A DNA stretch of 64,000 nucleotides, taken from NCBI RefSeq assembly GCF_024198215.1, contig NZ_JAKCFA010000016.1:124001-188000 (forward strand), written 5' to 3'. Both the position numbers and the translations under genes were made by a program. The notes beneath the pieces are model-generated. The model searched no databases and was not told the DNA's origin. It was given only the letters and a program-made list of their open reading frames with translations. The stretch comes from Myxococcus qinghaiensis (GTDB lineage: Bacteria > Myxococcota > Myxococcia > Myxococcales > Myxococcaceae). This document shows, piece after piece, positions 1 through 9,039 of this stretch (position 1 is the stretch's first letter; every line of letters starts with the position of its first letter).

Positions 1-252
1 GGCCAGCCGGGGGCGCGCGGCGGGAGTGCCCGCCAGCTCGAACACGGTGACGGCGTCGATGCTGCGCAGGCTGACGGCCACGTCCGCGTGACACGCCTGA
101 CGCACCACCTCCAGCACCCGCGCGAGCTGTCCACCATCTCGAACCGACAGGGCCTGCACCGAGGCCACCATCAGCTCCGTCACCGAAGAATCCACGGGGG
201 ACGGTACGGAAGTCCCCCCGGGAGTGGACGCATCCTCCTCCAGCAGGCTCAC
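1..252 (-). CDS. Partial protein coupled to RsbQ-like hydrolase
   Basis: Only the first 84 codons are in the window; the gene runs off the left edge. It starts with GTG at 252-250, and this GTG shares four bases (GTGA) with the stop of the upstream hydrolase, so the two are probably translationally coupled. The visible N-terminus (VSLLEEDAST, then a helical stretch with VTELMVASVQALSVRDGG) has no motif I can name. In Bacillus an RsbQ hydrolase is paired with the PAS-PP2C phosphatase RsbP, and RsbQ homologues in other bacteria sit beside PAS or GAF sensors. A sensor protein (kinase, phosphatase or cyclase) is therefore my inference; the visible residues do not show it. Confidence 0.6.
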   Translation of the reverse strand, partial: MSLLEEDASTPGGTSVPSPVDSSVTELMVASVQALSVRDGGQLARVLEVVRQACHADVAVSLRSIDAVTVFELAGTPAARPRLA

Positions 253-1055
253 GAAGCGGCGGCGAGTGCCTGGGCGATGAGCGCGTTGACCTCGTTGGGC
301 GCCGTCATGTGCGGCAGGTGGCCCTGGTTGGGGACGTAGTGAAGCTGTCCCTTGGGCAGGCTCTTCGCCAGGTACTCGCCCACGTGGTTGGGGACGGCGA
401 AGTCGTGGAGCGGCTGGACGACCCAGGAGGGGACGTTCAGTCGGGTGACCTGCTCGCGGAAGTCGGACTCGAAGATGATGCGAATCACGCCGATGGCGAT
501 GTCGGGCCGCAGGGCGATGAGGGACTCGGAGAAGGCCTTGACCACCTCGGGCGTGGCGGAGGGCCCCACCGCGGCCTGCGCGAAGCCGCTGGCCCACGCG
601 TCGAAGTGCTTCTCGATGGTCTCGTAGAGCGCATCGATGTCCGGCCGCTCGAAGCCGCCCCGGTAGTCGGGGGCATTGATGTAGCGCGGGGACGCGCTGA
701 TGAAGACCATGCCGCGGAAGAGCTCCGGACGGACCAGTCCCGCGAGCAGGCCAATCATCCCGCTCATGGAGTGGCCCACGTAGAACACGTCGCGCGCCTG
801 GACGGCCTCCAGCACTTCAATCAGGTCCAGCGCGTAGCTCTCCAGGCCAGCGTAGCGGTGCGGACTGTAGGCCTCCAGGTCCGAGCCCTGGGCGCCCACA
901 TGGTCGAACAGGACGATGCGGTGCGTGTCCTCGAAGGCACGCACCTGGTTGCGCCAGGCGGTCTGGTTGGTGCCGAAGCCGTGGGCGAGCACGAGCACGT
1001 CGTCGCCCCGACCGACGACCTGCACATTGTTTCGAGTGAGGACCGTCTTGGACAT
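249..1055 (-). CDS. rsbQ: RsbQ-like alpha/beta hydrolase
   Basis: A 268-aa alpha/beta hydrolase close to Bacillus RsbQ along its length. It has the oxyanion region LAHGFGTNQ (residues 23-31), nucleophile elbow GHS with Ser96, an acid in LHDFAVP (Asp218) and GHLPHM with His246; Ser96 falls at the same number as in RsbQ. Known role of the family: hydrolysis of a small hydrophobic ligand that activates a partner PAS phosphatase in energy-stress signalling; plant strigolactone and karrikin receptors share the fold. I chose the ATG at 1055 because the homologous N-terminus (SKTVLTRNNVQVVG) begins there; an upstream in-frame start at 1085 would add ten unrelated residues. The downstream gene overlaps by four bases, which supports a sensor/hydrolase pair. 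Confidence 0.85.
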   Translation of the reverse strand: MSKTVLTRNNVQVVGRGDDVLVLAHGFGTNQTAWRNQVRAFEDTHRIVLFDHVGAQGSDLEAYSPHRYAGLESYALDLIEVLEAVQARDVFYVGHSMSGMIGLLAGLVRPELFRGMVFISASPRYINAPDYRGGFERPDIDALYETIEKHFDAWASGFAQAAVGPSATPEVVKAFSESLIALRPDIAIGVIRIIFESDFREQVTRLNVPSWVVQPLHDFAVPNHVGEYLAKSLPKGQLHYVPNQGHLPHMTAPNEVNALIAQALAAAS

Positions 1056-1369
1056 GGTCAGCGGATTGTAGGCCAGGCGCCCCACGCGCGAGGACCGGGC
1101 CCGCCTGCCCTCCGGTCAGCCACTCAACGAAAGCGCCTCGTGGACCCACCCCGCGTCGTGGAAAACCCTGAGTGGCTCCAGGTCAGGAAACGTGGGGTGC
1201 CGCCACCTGGCCGCGAGTGAGGACTCGCGCGGACGGGCCATGTCAGACATTCGCCGCGTCGGCCCTGGCACAGACGCGAGCGCCATTGTTCTCGGGCGCC
1301 CACTGGGCACGCGGTCAGGTTGAGAGGGATTCGGCGGGCGATGACAACCGGCGTGGGAGGAACGCGCTC

Positions 1370-4084
1370 ATGGGGTTGGCAATCGTCCTGACGATGGTGG
1401 GAGTGATGTCCGTCACACCGGCGGAAGAAGAGGCACGTCGAGCTGGCACCACGGAGTGGATGCTGAGTCAGCCCGCCACGGGGGCCCAGCTAGAGGGGTA
1501 CGCCGGTGCGACCAGCGTGCAGCGCGGAGAGTCCATCGACATCCATGTCCGGACGGACGGCGCGCGCCCGGTGCGCTGGGAGCTGTACCGCATGGGCTAC
1601 TACGGGGGCACGGGCTCCCGGAAGCTGGCATCCGGAGGCCCCGTCACCATCGGCCCCCAGCCCACGCCCGTGGCGGACCGGACGACGGGTCTGGTCGAGT
1701 GCCGCTGGCCCACCAGCTTCACCGTCCCCACGCAGGCGAGCTGGCCCAGCGGCGTCTATCTGCTCAAGCTGCGGCGCGACGACGGGCCCCAGTCCTACGT
1801 CATCTTCGTCGTGCGCGCGGACGAGCGGAAGAACACGGGCGTCCTCCAGATTCCGTTCACCACCTTCCAGGCCTACAACGCGTGGGGCGGAGAGAGCCTC
1901 TACTCCACCTCCCTGGGGTTGTCCGGAGGCCACGCCAAGGTCGTCTCGTTTGACCGGCCCTATGTGGATGGCAATGGCGCGGGCGAGTACTTCTACGCCA
2001 CGCACTACTTCGTGATGTGGGCGGAGTCGAAGGGCTACGAGCTGTCCTACGTCACCAACGTCGACGTGGACAGGGACCCTTCGCTGCTGCTGGGACAGCG
2101 GCTGTTCATCTCCGCGGGGCATGACGAGTACTGGTCCCGACCGGCCCGGACGGCGGTGGACGCGGCGCTGGCGTCGGGGGTGAGTCTGGCGTTCCTCGGC
2201 AGTGACACGAGCTGCTGGCTCATCCGCCTGGAGTCGTCGAGCGCGGGCGCGTCGCGGCGCAAGCAGGTCTGTTACAAGGACGAGGCCCGCGCGGAGGACC
2301 CGCTGGCCGGCACACCGCTCGTCACCGTGCGCTGGCGCAACGCGCTGCTCGGTGAGCCGGAGAACGGACTGGTGGGGGTGATGTCCGACGCGTGGGGAAT
2401 CATTCCCCAGCCGTACGTCGTGCAGACGCCGGGCGCGTGGCCCTTCGCCGGTACGGGGCTCGCGCAGGGCGACTCCATCCCCTCCGTCGTCGGCTATGAA
2501 ATCGACCGCGCGTGGACGAACGGCGCGGGGCCGCCCGGCTTCATCCCGCTGGCGCAGTCGCCGGCCATCAGCAACAAGGGCGAGCCCAACTGGCACACCT
2601 CCGGCCTGTACGCCGCGCCCTCCGGCGCGTTCGTCTTCTCCAGTGGTGGCATCTCCTGGTCCCAAGGGCTGTCCCATCCCCACTTCGCGGACCTGCGCGT
2701 GCAGCGCATCACCGACAACGTCATGCGCAAGGCGGGGCTGCTGCCCACGCTCGACGGGGATACGTTCGGCGCGGAGAGCCCCCGGCCGGTGGACCGCACG
2801 GGCCAGTCCGCGGGCGTCTCCACGTTCGCCGGGCGCGCGTTCCAGGAGGGCCTGGTGAATGGCCCCGCGACGCAGGCGCGCTTCCGCAGGCCCGTGGGCG
2901 TGGCGGTGGACGGGACGGGGACGGTGTTCATCGCGGACACGGGCAACCACGTGGTGAGGCGCATCGCCAACGACGAGGCGCGCACCGTCACCACCATCGC
3001 CGGCACGGGATTGCCGGGCGTGGGGGAGGGGCCGGGCGCGACGACGGCGCTCCGCTCGCCGCAGTCCATCGCCATCGCCCCGGACGGCACGCTCTACGTG
3101 GCGGACACGGGCAACCACCGCATCGTCCGCATCTCCCGGGGAGGAAGCTGGACGGTGAGCACCTTCGCCGGAGCGAAGGATGGCCGACAGGGCAAGGCCG
3201 ACGGCGTGGGCACCGCCGCGCGCTTCCAGACGCCTGGCAGTGTGACGTTCGCTGGCGCGGACCTGTACGTGACGGACACCTTCAACCACCGGCTCGCGCG
3301 CATCTCTCCGGAAGGGAGGGTGAGCACGGTGATTGGCGCCCGGGGCTCCGGCAGCACCAACGGCCCCGCCAGTCAGGCCCGCTTCCACCGGCCAACGGCG
3401 GTGGCCTTCGGTGGGGGCGCGCTGTGGGTGGTGGACACGGGCAACCGGCTCATCCGCCGGGTGGCGATGGATGCCAGCTTCACCACGTCCACCGTGGCCG
3501 GCGCCGTCACGGGCGGCTTCGCGGACGGCGCGGGCGGCGCGGCGCTGTTCCTGCCCATGCTGGGCGCGGCGTATGTGGAGGGGAGGCTGCTGCTGACGGA
3601 CACGGGCAACGAGCGCATCCGCGCGCTCGTCGGCGGACAGGCGCGCACCTACGCGGGGACGGGGGCGCATGGGGCGCGCGACGGCGCGGCGGAGCAGGCG
3701 ACGTTCAGCCTGCCCACGGGAATCGCCGCGCTGTCGGGGGGAGACGTGCTCGTCGTGGACCAGGGGGCGTCGACGGTGCGCAGGCTGCGCGCGCCTTCGA
3801 GCAGTGGAGGACCGCGCCCCGTGCCGCGCATCACCGGCGGTCCCTTCTCCGGAGCCACCGCGCCGCTGGACGTGTTCCTCGATGCGACCACCAGCACGAC
3901 GACGGAGCCGGGGAGCTGGATTCAGCGCTTCCGGTGGGAGTTTGGCGACGGCACCACGTCCGACGCGGCGTACCTGGAGCACCGCTATGCGGGCGTGGGC
4001 CGCTACACCGTCACCCTCACCGCCACGGATGCCAAGGGCGTGAGCGCCTCCACCACCCAGGTCATCCGCGTGGGCGTGCCCTGA
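1370..4084 (+). CDS. Secreted dimethylformamidase-like/NHL/PKD protein
   Basis: A 904-aa protein with three parts. Residues ~35-480 resemble the C-terminal domain of the N,N-dimethylformamidase large subunit (landmarks WELYRMGYYGG, FQAYNAWGG, ISAGHDEYWS). Residues ~484-795 hold about five NHL repeats (pattern RFRRPVGVAVDGTGTVFIADTGNH), predicted to form a beta-propeller. The last ~85 residues are a PKD domain (WEFGDGTTS, then YTVTLTATD). A hydrophobic N-terminus (MGLAIVLTMVGVMSV) suggests export. The ATG at 1370 has GGGAGG nine bases upstream; the longer open frame to 1172 has no coding character. Neighbours on both sides are transcribed the other way. In dimethylformamidase the active iron site lies in the large subunit, but I did not verify the metal ligands here, so enzymatic activity is not claimed. 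Confidence 0.8.
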   Translation: MGLAIVLTMVGVMSVTPAEEEARRAGTTEWMLSQPATGAQLEGYAGATSVQRGESIDIHVRTDGARPVRWELYRMGYYGGTGSRKLASGGPVTIGPQPTPVADRTTGLVECRWPTSFTVPTQASWPSGVYLLKLRRDDGPQSYVIFVVRADERKNTGVLQIPFTTFQAYNAWGGESLYSTSLGLSGGHAKVVSFDRPYVDGNGAGEYFYATHYFVMWAESKGYELSYVTNVDVDRDPSLLLGQRLFISAGHDEYWSRPARTAVDAALASGVSLAFLGSDTSCWLIRLESSSAGASRRKQVCYKDEARAEDPLAGTPLVTVRWRNALLGEPENGLVGVMSDAWGIIPQPYVVQTPGAWPFAGTGLAQGDSIPSVVGYEIDRAWTNGAGPPGFIPLAQSPAISNKGEPNWHTSGLYAAPSGAFVFSSGGISWSQGLSHPHFADLRVQRITDNVMRKAGLLPTLDGDTFGAESPRPVDRTGQSAGVSTFAGRAFQEGLVNGPATQARFRRPVGVAVDGTGTVFIADTGNHVVRRIANDEARTVTTIAGTGLPGVGEGPGATTALRSPQSIAIAPDGTLYVADTGNHRIVRISRGGSWTVSTFAGAKDGRQGKADGVGTAARFQTPGSVTFAGADLYVTDTFNHRLARISPEGRVSTVIGARGSGSTNGPASQARFHRPTAVAFGGGALWVVDTGNRLIRRVAMDASFTTSTVAGAVTGGFADGAGGAALFLPMLGAAYVEGRLLLTDTGNERIRALVGGQARTYAGTGAHGARDGAAEQATFSLPTGIAALSGGDVLVVDQGASTVRRLRAPSSSGGPRPVPRITGGPFSGATAPLDVFLDATTSTTTEPGSWIQRFRWEFGDGTTSDAAYLEHRYAGVGRYTVTLTATDAKGVSASTTQVIRVGVP

Positions 4085-4099
4085 GACAGCGTGGAGCCG

Positions 4100-4921
4100 T
4101 CAGGCCTTCACGAAGGCGAGCAGGTCCGAGTGGAACTGCTCCCGGTGCGTCACGCAGAGGCCGTGCGGTGCACCGGCGTAGACCTTCAGCGTGGAGTCCT
4201 TGACGAGCTTGGACGACAGGTGCGCCGACGCGCCGATGGGGACAATCTGGTCGTCGTCGCCGTGGATGATGAGCGTGGGCACGTCGAACTTCTTGAGGTC
4301 CTCCGTGAGGTCCGTCTCGGAGAACGCTTTGATGCAGTCGTAGGCCGGCTTGAGGCCGCACTGCATGCCCGCGAGCCAGAACGCGTCGCGCACGCCCTGG
4401 GAGACCTTCGAGCCCGGCCGGTTGGCGCCGTAGAAGGGCGTCGTGAGGTCCTTGAAGAACTGGGAGCGGTCGGCGAGCACGCCCGCGCGGATGCCGTCGA
4501 AGGACTCCAGCGGTAGTCCGCCCGGGTTGGCGGCCGTCTTCACCATGAGCGGCGGCACCGCGCCCACGAGCACCGCCTTGGCCACGCGCTTCGTGCCATG
4601 GCGGCCGATGTAGCGGGCCACCTCGCCGCCGCCGGTGGAGAAGCCGACGAGGATGGCGTTCTTCACGTCCAGGGTGTCCAGCAGCGCCGCGAGGTCGTCG
4701 GCATAGGTGTCCATGTCGTTTCCGCCCCACGTCTGGGTGGAGCGGCCATGGCCCCGGCGGTCATGCGCGATGCAGCGCAAGCCGTTGGAGGCGAGGAAGA
4801 AGAGCTGCTCGTCCCAGCTGTCGGAGCTGAGCGGCCAGCCGTGGCTGAAGACGACGGGCCGACCCTGGCCCCAGTCCTTGTAATAGATGCGTGCTCCGTC
4901 CTTCGTCGTGATGATGCTCAT
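4100..4921 (-). CDS. Cofactor-free chloroperoxidase-like alpha/beta hydrolase
   Basis: A 273-aa alpha/beta hydrolase of the non-haem haloperoxidase/aryl esterase group. It opens with the typical N-terminus ([17 protein letters not shown]) and has the oxyanion motif FSHGWP, nucleophile elbow GFSTGG (Ser95), acid loop HGDDDQIVP (Asp224) and GAPHGL (His253). The family makes peracids from acetate and hydrogen peroxide and hydrolyses aryl esters; halogenation is a side effect. The ATG at 4921 begins the family N-terminus and has GGGAG upstream; the open frame to 5266 is non-coding. No signal peptide, so cytoplasmic. Transcribed divergently from the antiporter operon. Confidence 0.88.
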   Translation of the reverse strand: MSIITTKDGARIYYKDWGQGRPVVFSHGWPLSSDSWDEQLFFLASNGLRCIAHDRRGHGRSTQTWGGNDMDTYADDLAALLDTLDVKNAILVGFSTGGGEVARYIGRHGTKRVAKAVLVGAVPPLMVKTAANPGGLPLESFDGIRAGVLADRSQFFKDLTTPFYGANRPGSKVSQGVRDAFWLAGMQCGLKPAYDCIKAFSETDLTEDLKKFDVPTLIIHGDDDQIVPIGASAHLSSKLVKDSTLKVYAGAPHGLCVTHREQFHSDLLAFVKA

Positions 4922-5238
4922 CGTGGCTCCCAGGGGATGACGGCGGTGGTGGCAATCTAGCCGCCGCCATCGTGCGCCTCCACGCCCTGGGGAGTGGGGC
5001 TGGAGCCCCCCAGACGGGGGAGGGTGGGCTCGTGGATGTCTGTGTTTGAGAGGGATTCCCCCGGGCTCGGGCGTCGACCTGTCGACAATCGTGCTGGTGG
5101 CGCTGTGTCCGATATGCGTCGAGCGAGGCGTGCGGGCCGACTCGGCCCGACGCGACCGTGGACCTGGCACTAGGGTCCTCGGCCGTGGAGACAGGGGATT
5201 CGGGTCAAGAACAGGGACACACGGGAGGGCTCCGCAAG
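4922..5238. other. Divergent intergenic region
   Basis: About 317 bases between the chloroperoxidase-like gene and the antiporter operon. It must hold promoters for both directions, but none stands out. A TGGCAC at 5162 is not followed by a GC at the spacing sigma-54 needs. A GTCGAC-rich stretch near 5078-5093 contains the palindrome TGTCGACA. No RNA gene or open frame seen, apart from alternative upstream starts for the mrpE-like gene. Confidence 0.5.
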
Positions 5239-5760
5239 GTGGGGTCCTGGTTCCGTGCGGGCGCATGGAAGAGCGCGGTGGCGCGCGTCGTCTTCGTGAG
5301 CGTGGCGTGGTGGGCCCTGTGTGACGGGGACCCGAAGAGCTTCACCTTCGGCCTGCCCGTCGTCCTGACGGTGTCGGTGGTGAGCTTCCTCTTGAGTCCG
5401 CCCCGAGGCTACGGGTGGCGGCTCACGGAAGTCTTGCGGTTCGCCGGCTTCTTCCTCGCGGGCTCCGTCCACGGAGGCTTCGACGTGGCGCGCCGCGCGC
5501 TGGCGCCGAGCCTGCCCATCTCCCCGGTGTTCGTCCGCTATCGGATGCGCCTGCCTCAGGGCGCCCCCCAGACGGTGTTCCGAATCACCCTCAGCTTGAT
5601 GCCGGGCACGCTGAACGCGGATGTGCTCGGGGACGAGCTGGTGGTGCATTCGCTCGTGGACCGGGGCGAGGGCATCCACCACGAGCTCGAGAACCTGGAG
5701 TGGCGCGTGTCGCGACTCTTCGGCTTGGGGATTCCTCCCCCGGAGCCCGCCCATGCATGA
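5239..5760 (+). CDS. mrpE: Antiporter subunit E (MrpE/MnhE)
   Basis: A 173-aa membrane protein with two N-terminal hydrophobic segments ([24 protein letters not shown]) and a cytoplasmic domain with the family signature ([24 protein letters not shown]). MrpE is an assembly/structural subunit of multisubunit Na+/H+ antiporters. I placed the start at GTG 5239 because GGGAGGG lies about ten bases before it and the resulting length is near the family's ~160 aa; in-frame GTGs at 5185 and 5158 would add 18 or 27 residues. First gene of the operon; its stop overlaps the next gene's start by eight bases. Confidence 0.88.
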   Translation: MGSWFRAGAWKSAVARVVFVSVAWWALCDGDPKSFTFGLPVVLTVSVVSFLLSPPRGYGWRLTEVLRFAGFFLAGSVHGGFDVARRALAPSLPISPVFVRYRMRLPQGAPQTVFRITLSLMPGTLNADVLGDELVVHSLVDRGEGIHHELENLEWRVSRLFGLGIPPPEPAHA

Positions 5761-6052
5761 GCTGCGCACGGGCCTGGCCTGCTTCCTGCTCTTGAACATC
5801 CTCGCCGGCATGGTGCGAGTCATCCGCGGACCCACGCTCACGGACCGCTTCATCGTGGCGCAGCTCTTCGGGACGACGGGCGTGGGCGTCCTCGTGCTGC
5901 TCGCGGCGGACGCGGGCAGGGACGCGCTGCGGGACGTGGCGCTCGTGTTCGCGTTGCTGGCGCCCGTCACGGTGGTGGCCTTCGTGCGCTTCGCGGTGGG
6001 GAATGAAGCGAACGGCGCCAGCGCGGCCTCTGACGAGGAGCCGCGCCCGTGA
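5753..6052 (+). CDS. mrpF: Antiporter subunit F (MrpF/MnhF)
   Basis: A 99-aa protein with three hydrophobic segments and the subunit F core (MVRVIRGPTLTDRFIVAQL). It is a small structural subunit of the Mrp complex in the inner membrane. Start and stop both overlap neighbouring genes (ATGCATGA with mrpE, GTGA with mrpG), as expected for subunits made in fixed ratio. The last ~20 residues are polar and Ala/Glu-rich. Confidence 0.88.
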   Translation: MHELRTGLACFLLLNILAGMVRVIRGPTLTDRFIVAQLFGTTGVGVLVLLAADAGRDALRDVALVFALLAPVTVVAFVRFAVGNEANGASAASDEEPRP

Positions 6053-6360
6053 GTCCCTTGGAGCTGCTCTCCGCCGCGTTCCTCCTGGCGGGCGCCGCCT
6101 TCTGTCTGGCGGGGACGGTGGGCGTGCTGCGCTTCCCGGACGTGTATTGCCGGCTGCATGCGCTCACCAAGGTCGACAACCTGGGCCTGGGGCTGGTGGT
6201 GGCGGGGCTGGCGCTCCAGTCCGCCTCGTGGGCCACGGCGCTCAAGCTGTTCCTCGTCTGGCTCTTCGTCCTCATCTCCAGCGCCTTCACCTGTCAGCTC
6301 ATCGCGCGCGCGGCGCTCCGCAGGGGCGCCGTGCCCTCCGGAGGGCGGCGGGAGCCATGA
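6049..6360 (+). CDS. mrpG: Antiporter subunit G (MrpG/MnhG)
   Basis: A 103-aa protein with three membrane segments and the subunit G signature GTVGVLRFPDVYCRLHA, then KVDNLGLGLVVAGL. Starts at GTG within the GTGA shared with mrpF and ends in the ATGA shared with the next gene. Structural subunit of the antiporter. Confidence 0.9.
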   Translation: MSPLELLSAAFLLAGAAFCLAGTVGVLRFPDVYCRLHALTKVDNLGLGLVVAGLALQSASWATALKLFLVWLFVLISSAFTCQLIARAALRRGAVPSGGRREP

Positions 6361-7289
6361 CGGACGTGCTGCTGGATGGATGCCTCGCGCTGTGTCTGCC
6401 CTTGCTGGCCTGGCTGGTGCTGAGGACCGAGTCGCTGTCCCAGGCGGTGGTGCTCTTCGTCGCCTTCGGCCTGCTGTCCGCGCTGGGCTGGGCGCGGCTG
6501 GATGCGCCGGACATCGCGCTGGTGGAGGCCGCGGTGGGCACGGGCCTCACCGGCGCGCTGCTGATGCACACGCTGAGCTGGACGGAGGAGACGCCGCCGG
6601 ATGTCCGCGCGCGAGCCCGGCGCAGGCCCTGGGCGCTGCTGGCCACGGCCGCGCTGACGCTCCTGCTCGGCTGGGCCGTGCTCGCGCTGCCGGCCGACAG
6701 CCCGGGCCTGGGCCCGGAGGTGGAGGCCCGGCGGGAGGACAGCGGGGTGAAGCACCCCGTCACGGCGGTGCTGCTGAACTTCCGGGGCTACGACACGCTG
6801 CTGGAGATCGCCGTCTTGCTGGTGGCCGCGCTGGGGGCCCGGGCGGTGAATCCGCGCAGCGAGCGGGCCTCGTCCGATGCGGCGAAGGACCCCCTGACGG
6901 GCGAGCTGTTCCGGATGATGACGCCCGCGCTGCTGCTGGTGGCGGGTTACTTGGTGTGGGTGGGTGACCACGGGCCGGGCGGGGCCTTCCAGGCGGGCGC
7001 CATCCTGGCGGGAGGTGGGGTGGTGGCGATTCTCACGAGCCGGATGGGAACGCCGCGCATGTCCTCGCTCCGGGTGCGCTGGGCGCTGCTCACCGGCCCG
7101 CTGCTGTTCATCGGCGTGGGGGTGGCGCCGCTGCTCTCCGGACGGCGCCTCCTGGAGCTGCCGGAGAAGCTTGCCGGCACGCTCATCTTCATCGTGGAGA
7201 TGGCCCTGACGGTCACCATCGCCATGGTGCTGCTGATGTTCTTCCCGGGGACGCGTCCCTCGAGGGCGGGGCGAGGGGGCGAGCGATGA
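6357..7289 (+). CDS. mrpB: Fused MbhD/MbhE-like and MrpB subunit
   Basis: A 310-aa membrane protein joining modules that are separate or belong to MrpA elsewhere. Residues ~1-75 are DUF4040/MbhD-like (RLDAPDIALVEAAVGTGLTG). Residues ~85-165 resemble MbhE, the extreme C-terminus of MrpA (HPVTAVLLNFRGYDTLLEIAVLL). Residues ~180-300 are MrpB/MnhB (GHGPGG-type motif, here GDHGPGGAFQAGAILAGG). In Mrp complexes these modules line the ion path near MrpA. The NuoL-like N-terminal part of MrpA is absent here and may be supplied by one of the later D-type genes. Starts ATG in the ATGA overlap with mrpG. Confidence 0.85.
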   Translation: MTDVLLDGCLALCLPLLAWLVLRTESLSQAVVLFVAFGLLSALGWARLDAPDIALVEAAVGTGLTGALLMHTLSWTEETPPDVRARARRRPWALLATAALTLLLGWAVLALPADSPGLGPEVEARREDSGVKHPVTAVLLNFRGYDTLLEIAVLLVAALGARAVNPRSERASSDAAKDPLTGELFRMMTPALLLVAGYLVWVGDHGPGGAFQAGAILAGGGVVAILTSRMGTPRMSSLRVRWALLTGPLLFIGVGVAPLLSGRRLLELPEKLAGTLIFIVEMALTVTIAMVLLMFFPGTRPSRAGRGGER

Positions 7290-7615
7290 ATCCGTGGGCC
7301 CTCTACGCCCTGTCGGGAGTGGCGCTGTTCAGCGTGGGGCTGGTGGGCCTCTTCTCGCATCAGCACGTGGTGAAGCGCATCCTCGCCTCGAACATCACCG
7401 GCTCCGGAGTGCTGCTCGTCCTGGTCGCCCTGGCGCGGCGCATGTCCTCGGGCCCGCCGGACCCCGTGCCCCACGCGCTGGTGCTCACGGGCATCGTCGT
7501 GTCGGTGAGCTCCACGGCGCTGGGCGTGGCCCTGGCGCGCCGCATGGCCCGGCTCCAGGCCGAGGCGACCCACCTCCCCGAGCACGAGCCCCGCTCCGAC
7601 GGGGAAGGTCCATGA
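7286..7615 (+). CDS. mrpC: Antiporter subunit C (MrpC, NuoK-like)
   Basis: A 109-aa three-helix protein of the NuoK/MrpC family (SVGLVGLFSHQHVVKRILASNITGSGVLL; then PHALVLTGIVVSVSSTALGVAL). It forms part of the proton/cation path beside the D-type subunits. Overlaps its neighbours by ATGA at both ends. Confidence 0.9.
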   Translation: MNPWALYALSGVALFSVGLVGLFSHQHVVKRILASNITGSGVLLVLVALARRMSSGPPDPVPHALVLTGIVVSVSSTALGVALARRMARLQAEATHLPEHEPRSDGEGP

Positions 7616-9039
7616 CGAGCGTGGCGGCCTTGATGGTGTGGCCGGTCATCCTCCCGCTGCTGGGGGCGGTGCTGGCGCTGTTGGTGGGGCGCCCGGGCGT
7701 GCGCCTGGTCGCGGGCGTGGCGTCGGTGGCCACGCTCATGGCCTCCTCGATGCTCGCGTGGGAGGTGGCCCATCAGGGCGTGCTGCATCAGTCCATTGGC
7801 GGGTGGGGTGCCCCCCTGGGCATCGAGTGGCGCGCGGATGGCCTCGCCGCGCTGATGCTGCTCACCATCGCGCTGGTGGGGCCGCTCATCAGCGTCCACG
7901 CGCTGGACCACTTCGGAGACCGCGAGGACCGGGAGTTCCTCCCGCTGTGGCTGTTCGTCTGGTGCGCGCTCAACGCGCTGGTGCTGTCGGCGGATGCCTT
8001 CAACCTCTACGTCACGCTGGAGCTGACGACGCTGGCGGCCGTCGCGCTCATCGCGGTGCGCAGGGATTTGCCGGGGCTCGACGCGGGCCTGCGCTACCTG
8101 CTCTTCGCGCTGCCGGGCTCGCTCTGCTACCTGCTGGGCATCGCGCTGCTGTACGGCGCCCATGCCACGCTGGATGTGGGGACGCTCGCCCAGCGCGTGC
8201 AACCGGGGCCGGTGACGTGGGTGGCGGCGGGCCTGGTGACGGTGGGCTTGTGCCTCAAGACGCCGCTGTTCCCGCTCCATGTCTGGCTGCCGCCGACGTA
8301 CACGGGCGCGCCCACGCCCGTCACGGCGCTCCTGTCGGCGCTCATCTCGAAGGGCTCCTTCTACGTGCTGTTGCGGCTGTGGCTGGAGGTCTTCGCGCCC
8401 GTCATGGACGCGCAGGTGGGGCAGCTGTTGGGCGTGCTCGGTGCGGCGGCGGTGCTGTGGGGCTCGGCCCTGGCGCTGAACCAGACGCAGCTCAAGCGCG
8501 TCGTCGCCTATTCGAGCGTCGCGCAGATTGGCTACATGTTCCTCGTCTTCCCCATGGCGACGAGCGGGGCCCGCGCGGGCGCCATCTACCTGGTCGTCTC
8601 CCACGCCGCAGCGAAGGCCTCCATGTTCGTGGCGGTGGGGAACATCCACCAGGCGGTGGGCATCACCGCGCTGGGCGGCGTGCAGGGGCTGGCCCACCGG
8701 ATGCCCTTCACGTTCCTCGCCATGGCGCTGGGAGGCATCAGCCTGATTGGCATTCCACCCAGCGGAGGGTTCATCGCGAAGTGGCTCCTGTTGAATGAGG
8801 CCATCGGCACGCGGCAGTGGTGGTGGGGGCTGGTGCTGCTGGTGGGCAGCCTGATGGCGGCGGCGTATGTCTTCCGCATCCTCCGCGGCTCGTTCCTGCC
8901 GCTGCCGCCCGGGGTGACGGTGCGCTCCATCCCCCTGGGCAACGAGCTGGCGCCGCTGGCGCTGGCGCTCATCGCCCTGGTCCTGGGGTTGGTGCCCTGG
9001 TTCCCGTTGGACTTGCTGGCCATCGGGGCGTCGCGATGA
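7612..9039 (+). CDS. mrpD: Antiporter subunit D, first copy (NuoN-like)
   Basis: A 475-aa proton-translocating subunit of the NuoL/M/N family with about 13-14 helices. The key TM5 glutamate is present (FNLYVTLELTTL), as is the TM7 lysine in GLCLKTPLFPLHVWLP and the helix-8 region (HAAAKASMFVAVGNI). Known role: proton channel of the Mrp antiporter. It starts with ATG inside the mrpC stop and overlaps the next D-type gene by ATGA. Confidence 0.92.
   Translation: MTSVAALMVWPVILPLLGAVLALLVGRPGVRLVAGVASVATLMASSMLAWEVAHQGVLHQSIGGWGAPLGIEWRADGLAALMLLTIALVGPLISVHALDHFGDREDREFLPLWLFVWCALNALVLSADAFNLYVTLELTTLAAVALIAVRRDLPGLDAGLRYLLFALPGSLCYLLGIALLYGAHATLDVGTLAQRVQPGPVTWVAAGLVTVGLCLKTPLFPLHVWLPPTYTGAPTPVTALLSALISKGSFYVLLRLWLEVFAPVMDAQVGQLLGVLGAAAVLWGSALALNQTQLKRVVAYSSVAQIGYMFLVFPMATSGARAGAIYLVVSHAAAKASMFVAVGNIHQAVGITALGGVQGLAHRMPFTFLAMALGGISLIGIPPSGGFIAKWLLLNEAIGTRQWWWGLVLLVGSLMAAAYVFRILRGSFLPLPPGVTVRSIPLGNELAPLALALIALVLGLVPWFPLDLLAIGASR

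Noticed and set aside
1490-3982. 830-codon open frame on the minus strand opposite the DMFase-like gene
   Set aside because: Arg/Ala-rich without domains; GC-rich antisense shadow of a well-supported gene.
5162-5177. TGGCAC upstream of the antiporter operon as a sigma-54 promoter
   Set aside because: No GC ten bases after the GG; the -12 half is missing.
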